A stretch of DNA of 64,000 bases. Source: Streptomyces sp. NBC_01197 (GTDB lineage: Bacteria > Actinomycetota > Actinomycetes > Streptomycetales > Streptomycetaceae). Positions 28,701-36,872 of this stretch are shown here, in pieces; position 1 is the stretch's first letter; every line of letters begins with the position of its first letter. The notes beneath the pieces are model-generated. The model was not told the DNA's origin, made no database searches, and saw only the letters and a program-made list of their open reading frames with translations. The translations under genes and the position numbers were made by a program. The DNA lies in assembly GCF_036010505.1 (NCBI RefSeq), contig NZ_CP108569.1, positions 1,550,001 through 1,614,000 of the forward strand. Direction: 5' to 3'.

Positions 28701-29890
28701 GCACGCAGCCGGTTGTCGGCGGTGCCGAGCCGCCCGAGCGCCTTGGTGTGGAGGGCGTCCGCCTGCTGCCGGTCCTCCCGCGCCCGGTCCGCCGCCTGCA
28801 CGGTTCGCGTCACGGCCTGGGCAGCGTGCTCCAGCTCTCGGGCGTCGCGCATCTCGGGCGCCTCGCGCAGCGCTGTCTCCTGGGCCCTCAGACGTTCCCC
28901 CGTCTCGGCCAGGAAGCTGATCTCCTCTTCGGCCGCCGCTCGCTTCTCCTCGGCGCGGGTCCGGCGCTCCTGGTCTCCGGCCAGATCTCGCTGCACGCGC
29001 TCGTAGCGGGAGTGCTCGGCGCGCGGGAGCCGGGCGCGGCGCCGGGTGGCGATCCGGGCGTACCGCCGGTAGTGCCCCAGGAAGGCGGCGGCGGCCCGCT
29101 CGGCGGCGGACGCGGCGGCCAGCTCGTCCTTCTCCTCGTCCAGGGAGCGGAACGCCTCGGCCACGTCGGCGATGACGGCCTGGTCCACGGGCGGCAGCGC
29201 CTCGGTGAGGGCGCGGGAGAGGGCCGCTTCGTTGGGCCGCTTGGAGAGCTGGGGCTGGCGCAGCTGGATGAGCAGGTCGACCAGGGCGGCGTACCGCTGC
29301 TCTCCGAGGCCGAAGAGCGCTTCGTCGACGGCCCTGCGGTACGCCTTGGCCTGGTCGTACACCATGCCGTGCCCGGCGACGGCCTCGGCGAAGCGGTCCC
29401 TGGACAGGGCCGTGCCGGTGGCGTCGACGAGCCGGAGGGTCTCCTCCATGCGTTCGGTGGAGCCGTGGTCGACGCGCTGGCGGGTGACGGCGTACCAGTG
29501 TCGGGCGATACCCCGCCCGCTGACGGCCTTGAGCCCGCACAGCAGCGTACGGAAGTGCCGCTCGCCGGTCGCGTCGTCGAGCCTGCCGAACTCGATCCAG
29601 GTGTAGCCGAGCCGTTCGGAATGCGGGTGCTCGCCACCGAGGAGCAAGTTCCACTCCATCCGCTTGCCCGGGTCGCCGTCGGGTTCGACACGACGCGGAC
29701 TGAGGTCGCCGTCGAGCAGGAACGGCAGGGTCAGAGCCAGCACCTTGGACTTACCGGTGCCGTTGTTGCCGCGCAGCAACAGGCGCCCGTCCCGGAAGCG
29801 GAACTCCTCCACGTCGTAGTGGAACAGGTCGACGAGCCCGATGCGCAGGGGTTGCCAGCGGGAACGCCGCGGGGTGGGGAGGCGGGTCAC
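25775..29890 (-). CDS. jetC: Wadjet type II subunit JetC: SMC/MukB-like ATPase (TIGR02680)
   Basis: A 1371-residue condensin-type ATPase. Walker A is GNNGTGKS at residues 41-48; long Ala/Glu/Arg-rich coiled coils run over about 270-560 and 730-1050 around a central hinge; the ABC signature SGGERVLAV is near 1240 and Walker B TLDEAFAGVDDD near 1275. It forms the loop-extruding motor of the Wadjet plasmid-defence complex. GTG 29890 overlaps the jetB stop (GTGA). The reading frame is uninterrupted over 4.1 kb, which argues against general sequencing trouble in this stretch. Confidence 0.93.
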   Translation of the reverse strand: MTRLPTPRRSRWQPLRIGLVDLFHYDVEEFRFRDGRLLLRGNNGTGKSKVLALTLPFLLDGDLSPRRVEPDGDPGKRMEWNLLLGGEHPHSERLGYTWIEFGRLDDATGERHFRTLLCGLKAVSGRGIARHWYAVTRQRVDHGSTERMEETLRLVDATGTALSRDRFAEAVAGHGMVYDQAKAYRRAVDEALFGLGEQRYAALVDLLIQLRQPQLSKRPNEAALSRALTEALPPVDQAVIADVAEAFRSLDEEKDELAAASAAERAAAAFLGHYRRYARIATRRRARLPRAEHSRYERVQRDLAGDQERRTRAEEKRAAAEEEISFLAETGERLRAQETALREAPEMRDARELEHAAQAVTRTVQAADRAREDRQQADALHTKALGRLGTADNRLRAARGRVAETCAHVREQAAAGHVALPADDLLPEPESRRAVEEATDRAQRALDHIEGRLEASERAAAAHRRASGRLDEAETDLALAAETHGEAEENAARAGRALLDDVRDRARAWKELAYSDATGLLDELQEWTRHLDGPYPARVRATSAHTARSMDLADQAAEAARETADLAERTAEARRELAALEAGTGREPRPPATRTPGLRETLPGAPLWRLVDFRAELPEADRAGLEAALEASGLLDAWVLPDGSALAVAGHDVLLAPSNGPVSGPSLADVLCPAADHGDGRAAVLDETTVTRLLAGIGLDGWGGAATWAAPDGRFRVGALTGTWAKPAATYIGEGAREAARRARVAALGVELASLREESENHAARSAVIAARRRTLDAELADVPDESSLTRAHAIVSAAAETVRKTRARYEGRATEVIEAAELAERAAAELTEAAADLGLPADRAGLTAVRHALGSLATALAALWPALREQGEAARQMDDERAEATDAERRVVGLAQRAEEAAREAAAADERHRTLRSTVGAAVAELQRRLAETDEAQRNCETDRKNARQRHAQADREASRAEGRIEQLEKDLAEAVDARAEAIAALQRFTTTGLVAVALPEVTVPASDDGHWAATPAIAFARAIDSGLSSVDDTDAAWERVQRRFSEELKTLQDTLSRHGHSASARMVDDGMVVDIVYQGRERAVPELAEALSTEVGELTRILSAHEREILETHLITEVAGTLQELIGAAERQVRDMNTELEDRPTSTGMRLRLVWRASRKAPSGLAQARERLRQSADAWTSEDRAAVGEFLQAQIARQQSDDGSGSWLEHLTAALDYRSWHEFGVERHQHGRWVPATGPASGGERVLAVSVPLFAAASSHYASAGSPHAPRLVTLDEAFAGVDDDSRAKCLGLLSAFDLDVVMTSEREWACYPQVPGIAIAQLSRIDEVAAVLVTRWEWDGTRRQRREDPVRYALQDAPGVEEPEPLWS

Positions 29891-31118
29891 GAGGTGGCCT
29901 TTCGCTGCGGAGGCACGGGGGCGGAGCCGGGTTCGCGGATGACGGTCTCGCCGACCGCGTACCGGGCGAGGGCGGGTCGCACCACGACCGCGTACGGAGT
30001 ACGGGAGACCAGGCCGAGCGCGGCGAGCCGGGCGACGGCCTGTTGGACGAGCTCGGTCTCCATGCCCGGCTCCCGGGCTGACTTCGACCAGAATCCGCCG
30101 TGCTGGCAGGCGAGTTCGCGGACTCGAAGGGCAAGCTCGTCGAGATCGACCGGGCCGCCGGCGGCGGCCAGGTGCTCGGCGAGCAGCAGGGTGACGTGGC
30201 CGTAGGTGCCCTGTTCGGGCATGCGGAGGTCGGTGAGGTGGTCTTCGGGGTCGACCATGGCGATCCCCTCGGCCCGCACCTCGGCGACCAGTCCGGTCAG
30301 CTCGGTGATCCGGGCGGTGAGGAAGCCGCGCTGCCGGGTGAGGTAGCCGAGTTCGGCGTCGCTCAGGTCGTCGTAGTAGAGCACCGGGTCGTCGAGGAGC
30401 CTGCGGGTGAGTGAGCGGCGCATCGCGCGGAAGCGCAGCTCGTCGCTGTCCAGGGCGGTTTCGGCGACGAGTTCGGCGAGCCGGTCGTCAAAGGCTTCGG
30501 CCTGGACGGTGGAGGGGCCGCGGCGGGAGGCCAGGAGCCCGGCGAGGACGCGGCGTTCGAGTCGTACAGGACGTCGCCCGCCCCGCTGACGTAAGCCTCT
30601 TCCTCGCCCGCGACCCGTCTCAGCGCGCCGAGGTCCAGCAGCAGCCGTACGACGGCGGCGAGATCGAGGCGCTCGTCGCGGCGCTCCAGGGCGAACTCGA
30701 TCCCCGTCGCGGCGAGTCGGGGATCGGCGGCGTCGAGGACGATCTGGTCGGCGAGGCGCCCGAGGGCGATCTGGGCCTCGCCGCGTTCGAGGGCGGCGAG
30801 CGCGAGACAGAGCAGGACGTAGCGGCGGCGGGTGAAGGGGGCAGCACCGCGGGTCGTGTCCCGCGCGGGGTGGGTGGGGTCGGTGAGGACACCGGGACTC
30901 TTGCGCAGCCGGGCGGCTTCGGTGTCCGCCTGGAGCGCCCAGCCGGTGTTGCGGTCGAACCACTCACGTAGCTCCGATGCGTGCCGCCGAGCGAGGCGGA
31001 ACTCGTCGGCGTACCGGCCGCGCGCAAGCAGAAGCGGCTGCTTGAGCAGGGCACGTGCCGCCTTGCGCAGCTCGGCGGCGTGCTGGCCGTCCAGTACCTC
31101 GGCAAGTGGTGTGGTCAT
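29887..31118 (-). pseudogene. jetB: Wadjet type II subunit JetB (DUF2398/TIGR02678), single frameshift
   Basis: ATG 31118 overlaps the jetA stop (ATGA). The frame encodes a normal JetB N terminus (LRKAARALLKQPLLL; RRYVLLCLALAALERGE) up to about residue 186, where near 30561 the expected YDLERRVLAG becomes YDSNAAS. The neighbouring frame resumes correct sequence (VLAGLLASRRGP ... RRLLDDPVLYYDDLSDAE) to TGA 29887-29889. One missing C repairs it to about 410 residues. JetB is the MukE/kite-like winged-helix partner of the SMC motor and is needed for defence, so either the system is disabled or this is a base-calling error. Confidence 0.8.
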
Positions 31119-32743
31119 CGTCCGGTTGCTCCGTCCGTCAGACCGTCTCCGTCCGTCAGACCGTCTCCGTCCGTCAGACCGTCTCCGTCCGTCAGGTCGA
31201 CGATCTCGATGAGGTGGTCCGGGCCGCTGAAGACCCCACCGGGGGTGTGGACCTCGGCGGTCGTGCCGTCGGCGAGTGCGGTGAGTCTGATCTCCATGGA
31301 GCCGTCGTTGCTGGTGGCCGCGGTGTGCCGCATGCCGGGCCGCCAGGTGGCCAGGGCGTCCCCGAGCAGCTGGAGGAACAGCCCGAAGGAGGCCGGGTCG
31401 AGCTCGCCGAGACCGGACAGCCGCGTGACGCCATGGGTGACGAGCCGGGCGCGGGCGGCGGCCGTTTCGGCGGCCTGCTTGGCGGCGGTCTCGGCGAGCA
31501 GGCGCCGCCGCTCCTCCCTGTTCTCGACCTTGCGGGGCTTGCCGCGCCGCTCGTAGCTGCCGGTGCGGCGCAGCTGTGGGCTGATGCGCAACGGCTCGGC
31601 CTCGGCCCACGGGGTGGCGGCCGGGACGGGCCTCGCCGCCCGGGCGGCGAGGGTGTCGGCGTCGATGGTGAGGTGCCGGGCCGGATAGAGGCCGAAGGCG
31701 GCCCGCCACAGCCGGTGCCGGGCGTCGTCGTCGGGTGCCTCGGCAAACCAGCGCGCCAGCGTACGGAAGTCCGCCGACCGGTCGGAGCGCCCGGCCCGGC
31801 GCTCGTTCAGCGCTCGTACGACGGCGAGGAGCTGGGGAATCGCGCCGAGTGCCCGGCCCCGTAGAAGTCTGGCCTGCGACTCGCGCCCGTCCCGGCTGAT
31901 GAACCACGCGCCGAGCCCTGACCAGCGGGCGGCCCAACGCTCGTACATCTCCCGCTCCGCGTTCGCGGCCTCCTCCGGCGAGGCGTCGGCGGCCTCCCGC
32001 CCGGCGGCTGCGCGGAGCAGGGGCTCCACCTTCCCGTCCACTTCCAACTCCTGGATCAGGCGCGCGATCCGCCCGCCCAGCGTGATCAGATCCTGGATGA
32101 ACCGCTCCAGGTACTGGATGAGCCGGTCTTTGTACGCGAGGAAGACCGCCTCCTCGACATCGTGCAGGTCGATGGTCTGCTGGAGCGATCCCATGAAGGC
32201 CCGGGCGTTGTCGGCGAGCGCGGCGAATCGGCTGGCCAGCGCGTCGAGCGCCAGATGCGTTTTGGCCGGATCCGGCTCCTCCTCGGCCGCCAGGACGAGA
32301 AGGGCGCGAAGCTGGGTGACGATGTCGTGCAGGGCCACGGCCTGGAGGGCGCCGCGCCGCCCGAGCGCCTCGTCATAGGCGGACAACGCCTCCTCGGCCG
32401 CCTCCCCCTCCCGCGTGAGCTGGTAGATGAACCGCTTCCGGTAGAAGTCTTCGACCGCGGTCACACGGGCGGTGTCGGGATCCGCCCGCAGATTGCCCCA
32501 GCCGACGAGCTTGTCGAGCGCGCCGGCGACGGCGTCCAGCTCGACGGGACGGACGTCCGCCGGCAGTGCGGTGTGCACGTCCTCGGGGCGCAGGTGGACC
32601 GCGAACCGTTCCTTGGCCGTCAGGAACGCCCGCATCACGTGGCGGTAGAGCGGGGTGTTCGGCACGGTGAGGTGAGCAAAGGGGCCGAAGCCCGCCGGCT
32701 CGGGAAGCGGGCCGGTGGAAGCACTGGGGGCGGTGAGGTTCAT
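31115..32743 (-). CDS. jetA: Wadjet type II subunit JetA: kleisin-like protein (DUF2397/TIGR02677)
   Basis: A 542-residue protein, first in the jetABCD operon. The N terminus (FAHLTVPNTPLYRHVMRAFL) and the region VEDFYRKRFIYQLTREGEAAEEAL are the DUF2397 hallmarks; helical bundles fill the middle. JetA corresponds to the MukF/kleisin subunit that bridges the SMC heads. ATG 32743 was chosen because family similarity starts directly after it; longer frames give low-complexity sequence. The ribosome site is weak. The last 27 codons contain a hexapeptide repeat (see 31131-31195). Confidence 0.9.
   Translation of the reverse strand: MNLTAPSASTGPLPEPAGFGPFAHLTVPNTPLYRHVMRAFLTAKERFAVHLRPEDVHTALPADVRPVELDAVAGALDKLVGWGNLRADPDTARVTAVEDFYRKRFIYQLTREGEAAEEALSAYDEALGRRGALQAVALHDIVTQLRALLVLAAEEEPDPAKTHLALDALASRFAALADNARAFMGSLQQTIDLHDVEEAVFLAYKDRLIQYLERFIQDLITLGGRIARLIQELEVDGKVEPLLRAAAGREAADASPEEAANAEREMYERWAARWSGLGAWFISRDGRESQARLLRGRALGAIPQLLAVVRALNERRAGRSDRSADFRTLARWFAEAPDDDARHRLWRAAFGLYPARHLTIDADTLAARAARPVPAATPWAEAEPLRISPQLRRTGSYERRGKPRKVENREERRRLLAETAAKQAAETAAARARLVTHGVTRLSGLGELDPASFGLFLQLLGDALATWRPGMRHTAATSNDGSMEIRLTALADGTTAEVHTPGGVFSGPDHLIEIVDLTDGDGLTDGDGLTDGDGLTDGATGR
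31131..31195 (-). repeat. In-frame 18-bp tandem repeat at the jetA 3' end
   Basis: The 18-base unit CCGTCCGTCAGACCGTCT (plus strand) occurs three times from 31131 to 31184, with an 11-base partial fourth copy. It encodes an acidic LTDGDG repeat in the JetA tail. Because the unit is a multiple of three, copy-number change keeps the frame. Confidence 0.9.
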
Positions 32744-33000
32744 CGCCGCAATTGTCCCTGAAGCGCGGCAACCGCGGAAAGAAACCGAAGTACCCGGCCG
32801 ATTCACCCCGTTCCGATCGGCTCGGAAGGGCAGGACCGGAGCCGGAGAAGGAGCGTTGCCCGATCGCCCGCGGGCTGCATCCGGCCAGGCATGGGCGGCC
32901 TGCCCCGAACCGGACCTGGTGTCGGGTACCGCCGATACCTTTGGCCGTACGCACGCGGCCATCGCCCGGCCTTCGGCAGACCTTCGAGGTGCGGACCAGA

Positions 33001-33110
33001 GTGACCGCAACGCCGCTGAGCCCGGACGATCCGGCCGAGCTGGGCGGCTTCACGCTGCTGGGACGGATCGGCCACGGCGGCATGGGCCAGGTCTGCCTCG
33101 GCGAGCCCAG
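33001..33110 (+). pseudogene. Serine/threonine protein kinase, N-terminal scrap
   Basis: GTG 33001 starts a frame with FTLLGRIGHGGMGQVCLGE, the glycine-rich ATP loop of bacterial Ser/Thr kinases (GxGxxG). After about 37 codons the similarity ends abruptly and the frame turns into unrelated sequence. Only the first kinase subdomain survives. Confidence 0.65.
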
Positions 33111-33406
33111 TTCGGCCAGTTGCCCCGCGGTGTACCCGGCGAACAGCGTTGCGTCGGGGGCGGCTTGCGGGGCGGAAGTGCCGGCACGCGCTACGGAGGC
33201 CTCCCGCCCAGGACTCCCTCCTCCACCACTTGGAGATCCACGTACTCGATCGCACCGGTGATCTGGTTGATGCCGTACGCGAACGACGCCGACTGCGGTG
33301 AGTACGGCCCGCCCGCGCTGGATGTGCGCGCAGCAGCGCCAGTCCCCATGCGTCGGCCACGAGGAACTCACCGGAGACGCCGGCCGTAGCCGCCAAATGG
33401 ACGCCC

Positions 33407-33440
33407 TTGACACATGGCGAAAGGCAGAAGAGAGTTTACT
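33407..33440 (+). promoter_or_regulatory. Candidate promoter of the RAMA-DUF262-HipA operon
   Basis: A perfect TTGACA (33407-33412) is followed by an AT-rich patch with AGAGTT and TTTACT at 33431-33440, roughly 25-60 bp before the first gene. The minus-10 element is not clear. Confidence 0.35.
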
Positions 33441-33465
33441 GAGCTTCCCCAGTTTTCCGAGTGAG

Positions 33466-33909
33466 ATGGGCTCGATGAGCGAACCAACCCACACCCTCCA
33501 CGTCGACACTGAAGTGTTCGCCAAGCTCCAGTCCCTGGCTGAGCCCTTCGTAGACACACCAAACAGCACTCTCCGGAGGCTGCTCGGTCTCACCCCCGCT
33601 CCCGCAGAGGGACGCACGGCCTTCCCCTCCCCTCTCAAGCAGAAGCACTCCCCCCGCGACCCGTCGCAGACGCTAGCCCCGCTCATCGAGGACGGCCGTC
33701 TGCATGTCGGCCAGCGGCTCGTCTGGCATCGGCGCAACCTCGGCCGTATGCACCAGGTGATCGTCGTCGAGGGCGGCGGCCTCCGGCTCGACGACGGCAC
33801 CGTCCACTACACGCCGTCCAGCGCAGCGACCGCCCTGGCGGGCAACCAGCAGAACGGATGGAAGGTATTCGCCACCGAGGCCGGTATCTTCCTGAAGGAC
33901 CTGCGATGA
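33466..33909 (+). CDS. RHH plus RAMA-domain protein
   Basis: A 147-residue protein with two parts. Residues about 8-45 (HTLHVDTEVFAKLQSLAEPF, then TPNSTLRRLLGL) resemble the SeqA-type ribbon-helix-helix DNA-binding/dimerisation unit. Residues about 75-147 match the RAMA domain (LIEDGRLHVGQRLVW; VHYTPSSAATALAGNQQNGW), which is found attached to restriction and modification enzymes and is thought to bind DNA. ATG 33475 is an alternative start. It lies 67 bp upstream of the DUF262 gene on the same strand and is probably the DNA-recognition or regulatory component of this operon. Confidence 0.75.
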   Translation: MGSMSEPTHTLHVDTEVFAKLQSLAEPFVDTPNSTLRRLLGLTPAPAEGRTAFPSPLKQKHSPRDPSQTLAPLIEDGRLHVGQRLVWHRRNLGRMHQVIVVEGGGLRLDDGTVHYTPSSAATALAGNQQNGWKVFATEAGIFLKDLR

Positions 33910-33976
33910 ACTCGCAGACCGGCCCCGGTTCCCGCCGCAAACCCACCTACGATATGTGCGTCCCAGGAGGTGGATC

Positions 33977-35653
33977 ATGGCGGGAGTAACCCAGCCGAAG
34001 GTAAGCCGCGTCGCACCACCCCAGCTCGTGGACTGGGCCAGGAGCGGGCGCATCCGAATTCCGCGTTTCCAGCGTTCTTACCGTTGGGAGTACACGGACG
34101 CCGAGAAGCTCTTCGACAGCATCCTGCGTGGCTACCCCATCGGAAACCTTCTGATGTGGCGCAAACCCGCGCCCGCCGCCGAAATCGACCTCGGCGAATT
34201 GCACTTCCCCGCGCCCGCGGTGTCGGATGCGCTGTCGGTCGTCGACGGCCAGCAGCGCCTCACCACACTCATCGGCGCGCTGACCGCGTCCGAGGAGACC
34301 GTGGACCGGCGGTTCCGGATCTTCTACGATCTGTGGGACAAGAAGTTCCTGTCGACGCCGCACTCGCAGAAGCCGCGCGACCACTGGCTGCCCGTCTGGG
34401 TCGCCGGTGACAACCGTCGGCTGATCGCCTGGCAGCGCGAGCGGAGCTGGCTGACGCCGGAGGACTACAGCCTCTGCGACGAGGTCACCACGGCCATCCG
34501 GACGTACGAGATCCCCATGTACGAGATCGAGGGCGACGACGAGCAGGCGCTTCGCGAAATCTTCGACCGGATGAACACATTCGGCAAGCGGCTCAATCGG
34601 GCGGAGATCTTCCAGGCGCTGCACGCCGGCCCCCTCGACGTACAGCCGTCCGGCCTTGACGCGCTGCGCGAGCGGGTCTCGGGGCTGGACTTCGGGGACT
34701 TTACCACTCAGATATTGATGCAGAGCGTAATGGCTGTGCGCGGCGGCAAGGTGGACCGGGACTTCCGGCACGAGTTCGACGACGACGCGGACAGGCAGCA
34801 CGCCTTCGCCATGACAGAGAAGGCACTGCGCCTGGTTGTCGACTTTCTCCGCGAGGACGCCGGAATTCCGCACCTGCGATTGCTGCCGTACGCGCTCTTC
34901 GTACCGGTACTCGCGCGGTACGCAGCGCTCTTCGGGCGACCCGAGGGGCGGGGGGCCGAACTGCTGCGGCGCTGGATCTGGCGCGGGTCAGCAATGGGGG
35001 CGGCGCCACAGGGCAACACGGTGGCGCTGCGGCGCAATGCGACGGCGATCAAGAGCGACCCGATCGTGAGTGCACAGCGGTTGCTGGAAATGCTGCCGCC
35101 AGGTGGCGAACAGTGGACCCCCGACCTTTCACAGACGGCACTCAACCGCGCCCAGGCCAAGCTCAACGTGCTGGGGCTACTGTCTCTTCGCCCAGTGCTG
35201 CTCACCGACTACCGAGACGAGGACGGCAACCGGCATACGCCGGGCACACGCATTGACCAGCCCCGGCTACTGGCCAGCCTGCTCGCAGGCAAGGCCTCAC
35301 CGCTGGCACCAATCCTGAGCGGCTGGGAGAAGGGTGTGGCGAACCGAATCGTCCACCCGCCGGTGGACAAGCAGGTAAATGTTCTGTCCTTGTTGGCGAG
35401 CGGGGGACCGGAGGCTCTCCGCTCGCACTGCTTCGACGAGAACGAGCGAGTGTCCTACGACTCGGACGGGACCGGGTCCCTCCTCATGCGCGCGGACAGC
35501 GTCCGCAAGGTCATCGCCAACCACGTCCAGAGCATGGCCCTGTGGGGCTTCTCCGACGGCCCGGACCCGGAATCGTGGTTCGACGAAACGACCTTCGAAC
35601 TGGACGACTTCTTCTCCCCGGACGACCTCTCCGGAGGCAACAATGCAGCGTGA
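33977..35653 (+). CDS. DUF262-domain protein (GmrSD/ParB-nuclease-like)
   Basis: A 558-residue protein. The DUF262 domain is N-terminal: IPRFQRSYRWE (about residues 27-37), SILRGYPIGNLLMW and the hallmark DGQQRLTTL (about 90-98), the NTPase/nuclease core shared with GmrS and ParB-like proteins. The remaining 400 residues are helical, without a DUF1524 HNH motif that I can see, so nuclease activity, if any, is not of the GmrD type. ATG 33977 has an excellent AGGAGGTGG. It overlaps the HipA-like gene by 11 bp, implying co-translation. Confidence 0.85.
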   Translation: MAGVTQPKVSRVAPPQLVDWARSGRIRIPRFQRSYRWEYTDAEKLFDSILRGYPIGNLLMWRKPAPAAEIDLGELHFPAPAVSDALSVVDGQQRLTTLIGALTASEETVDRRFRIFYDLWDKKFLSTPHSQKPRDHWLPVWVAGDNRRLIAWQRERSWLTPEDYSLCDEVTTAIRTYEIPMYEIEGDDEQALREIFDRMNTFGKRLNRAEIFQALHAGPLDVQPSGLDALRERVSGLDFGDFTTQILMQSVMAVRGGKVDRDFRHEFDDDADRQHAFAMTEKALRLVVDFLREDAGIPHLRLLPYALFVPVLARYAALFGRPEGRGAELLRRWIWRGSAMGAAPQGNTVALRRNATAIKSDPIVSAQRLLEMLPPGGEQWTPDLSQTALNRAQAKLNVLGLLSLRPVLLTDYRDEDGNRHTPGTRIDQPRLLASLLAGKASPLAPILSGWEKGVANRIVHPPVDKQVNVLSLLASGGPEALRSHCFDENERVSYDSDGTGSLLMRADSVRKVIANHVQSMALWGFSDGPDPESWFDETTFELDDFFSPDDLSGGNNAA

Positions 35654-36839
35654 CGTCACCGCGTCCGTCTTCCTGCGTGAGCGCCGGATCGGCGTACTCG
35701 GCTATCACGACGGCAACACCTGGTTCAGGTACCAGGACCTGAGCGCCGATCACCCCGTCCTCGGCCAGGGCTTCGAGCGCGACCCGCGCAAGCGCCGGAC
35801 GGCGAGCGGCAGTGTCCCCGAATGGTTCGCGAACCTGCTGCCGGAGACCGGGAGCGGGCTCCGGCAGCAAATCGCACGTGAACTGGGCAAGCAGAGAATT
35901 CACGACTTCGTCCTGCTCAGCCATCTCGGAGCCGACCTTCCGGGGGCAGTTCGTGTTGTACCCGACGTACCGCTGCACGGCCTGCCCGACTATGAGAGCA
36001 CGGACGACTGTGCACACGATCACGCGCTCCGGTTCTCGCTGGCCGGAGTGCAGCCGAAGTTCTCCATGCGGTACGAGGGGAAGGCCCTGGTGCTGCCCGC
36101 AACCGGCATCGGCGGCGACTGGATCGTGAAGCTCGCCGACCAGCGCTTCTCCGGCGTGCCGGCCAACGAGCACGCGATGCTCCAGTGGGCGGGCCGGTCG
36201 GGGATCGACGTGCCTGAGTCCCGGCTCGTCGTCGGCGCACAGATGCAGAATCTGCCCGAGGGGTCGACCGATCCCGGTGAACAGGCCCTTGCTGTCCGTC
36301 GGTTCGACCGTACGAATGGCGAAGGCCGAGTGCACCAGGAGGATTTCGCCCAGGTCCGCGAGGTCGCTATTGATGCAAAGTACGACAAGGCGACGTACGA
36401 GGGCATCGGCCGGGTAGTCAGGGCGGTCTGCCCGCCCGAGGACGCGATCGAGTACGTGCGGCGGCTCGTGGCGGTCGTGGTCATGGGCAATGCGGACGCG
36501 CACTTGAAGAACTGGACGCTGCGCTACCCCGACGGGAGGCAGGCCCGGCTGTCGCCGGCGTACGACCTCGTGTGCGTCACGGCGTATCCGAAGATCGACC
36601 CCAAGCTCGCCTTCCCACTAGGCGGCACGGTCAGGTCCGAGGCCGTCACCCGACGCAACTTCCTCGGCTTGGCCCCAGCCCTCGGCCTGCCCGAGGAGCA
36701 GATCCTGGACACGGTCGCGGAGACCGCAGACGCCATGGCCAGCTCCTGGCCCGGCGTCCAACGGGACTCCCCCGTACCGGACTTCGTCACCGCGACCATC
36801 AACGACCGGTTGCGGACGCTCCCACTACTGCACCCCTGA
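35643..36839 (+). CDS. HipA-like serine/threonine kinase
   Basis: A 398-residue HipA-family protein. The HipA N-terminal domain covers about residues 1-95 (RRIGVLGYHDGNTWFRY; WFANLLPETG). The kinase part has an ATP-contact region (FSLAGVQPKFSM; WIVKLADQRF), the catalytic loop GNADAHLKN (Asn283, Asp285, Asn290) and the metal-binding Asp308 in LSPAYDL. Toxic HipA proteins phosphorylate targets such as glutamyl-tRNA synthetase. The usual HipB antitoxin is absent; DUF262 and RHH-RAMA proteins replace it. Start has GGAGG and overlaps DUF262. A terminator follows. Confidence 0.9.
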   Translation: MQRDVTASVFLRERRIGVLGYHDGNTWFRYQDLSADHPVLGQGFERDPRKRRTASGSVPEWFANLLPETGSGLRQQIARELGKQRIHDFVLLSHLGADLPGAVRVVPDVPLHGLPDYESTDDCAHDHALRFSLAGVQPKFSMRYEGKALVLPATGIGGDWIVKLADQRFSGVPANEHAMLQWAGRSGIDVPESRLVVGAQMQNLPEGSTDPGEQALAVRRFDRTNGEGRVHQEDFAQVREVAIDAKYDKATYEGIGRVVRAVCPPEDAIEYVRRLVAVVVMGNADAHLKNWTLRYPDGRQARLSPAYDLVCVTAYPKIDPKLAFPLGGTVRSEAVTRRNFLGLAPALGLPEEQILDTVAETADAMASSWPGVQRDSPVPDFVTATINDRLRTLPLLHP

Positions 36840-36848
36840 ACAGCTCAC

Positions 36849-36872
36849 GGCCGCCCCAGCTCCGGGGCGGCC
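36849..36872 (+). terminator. Terminator hairpin after the hipA-like gene
   Basis: GGCCGCCCC-agctcc-GGGGCGGCC forms a perfect 9-bp stem with a six-base loop, ten bases past the stop codon. It closes the RAMA-DUF262-HipA operon. Confidence 0.7.

Larger units (their letters stand above)
32744..33440. other. Gene debris between the Wadjet and RAMA operons
   Basis: About 700 bp with no complete gene. It contains the kinase fragment at 33001-33110 and, on the minus strand between about 33190 and 33350, a small frame with sensible sequence (ASFAYGINQITGAIEYVDLQ, stop at 33191-33193) that looks like the end of an unidentified protein. The jetA promoter should lie near 32760-32850 on the minus strand. 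Confidence 0.5.

Noticed and set aside
31131..31195. CRISPR-like repeat array
   Set aside because: Units are contiguous without spacers and encode an in-frame peptide repeat.
30363..31937. Long minus-strand frame spanning the jetA/jetB junction
   Set aside because: Its upstream half is a shadow of jetA; only the part from ATG 31118 is the JetB N terminus.
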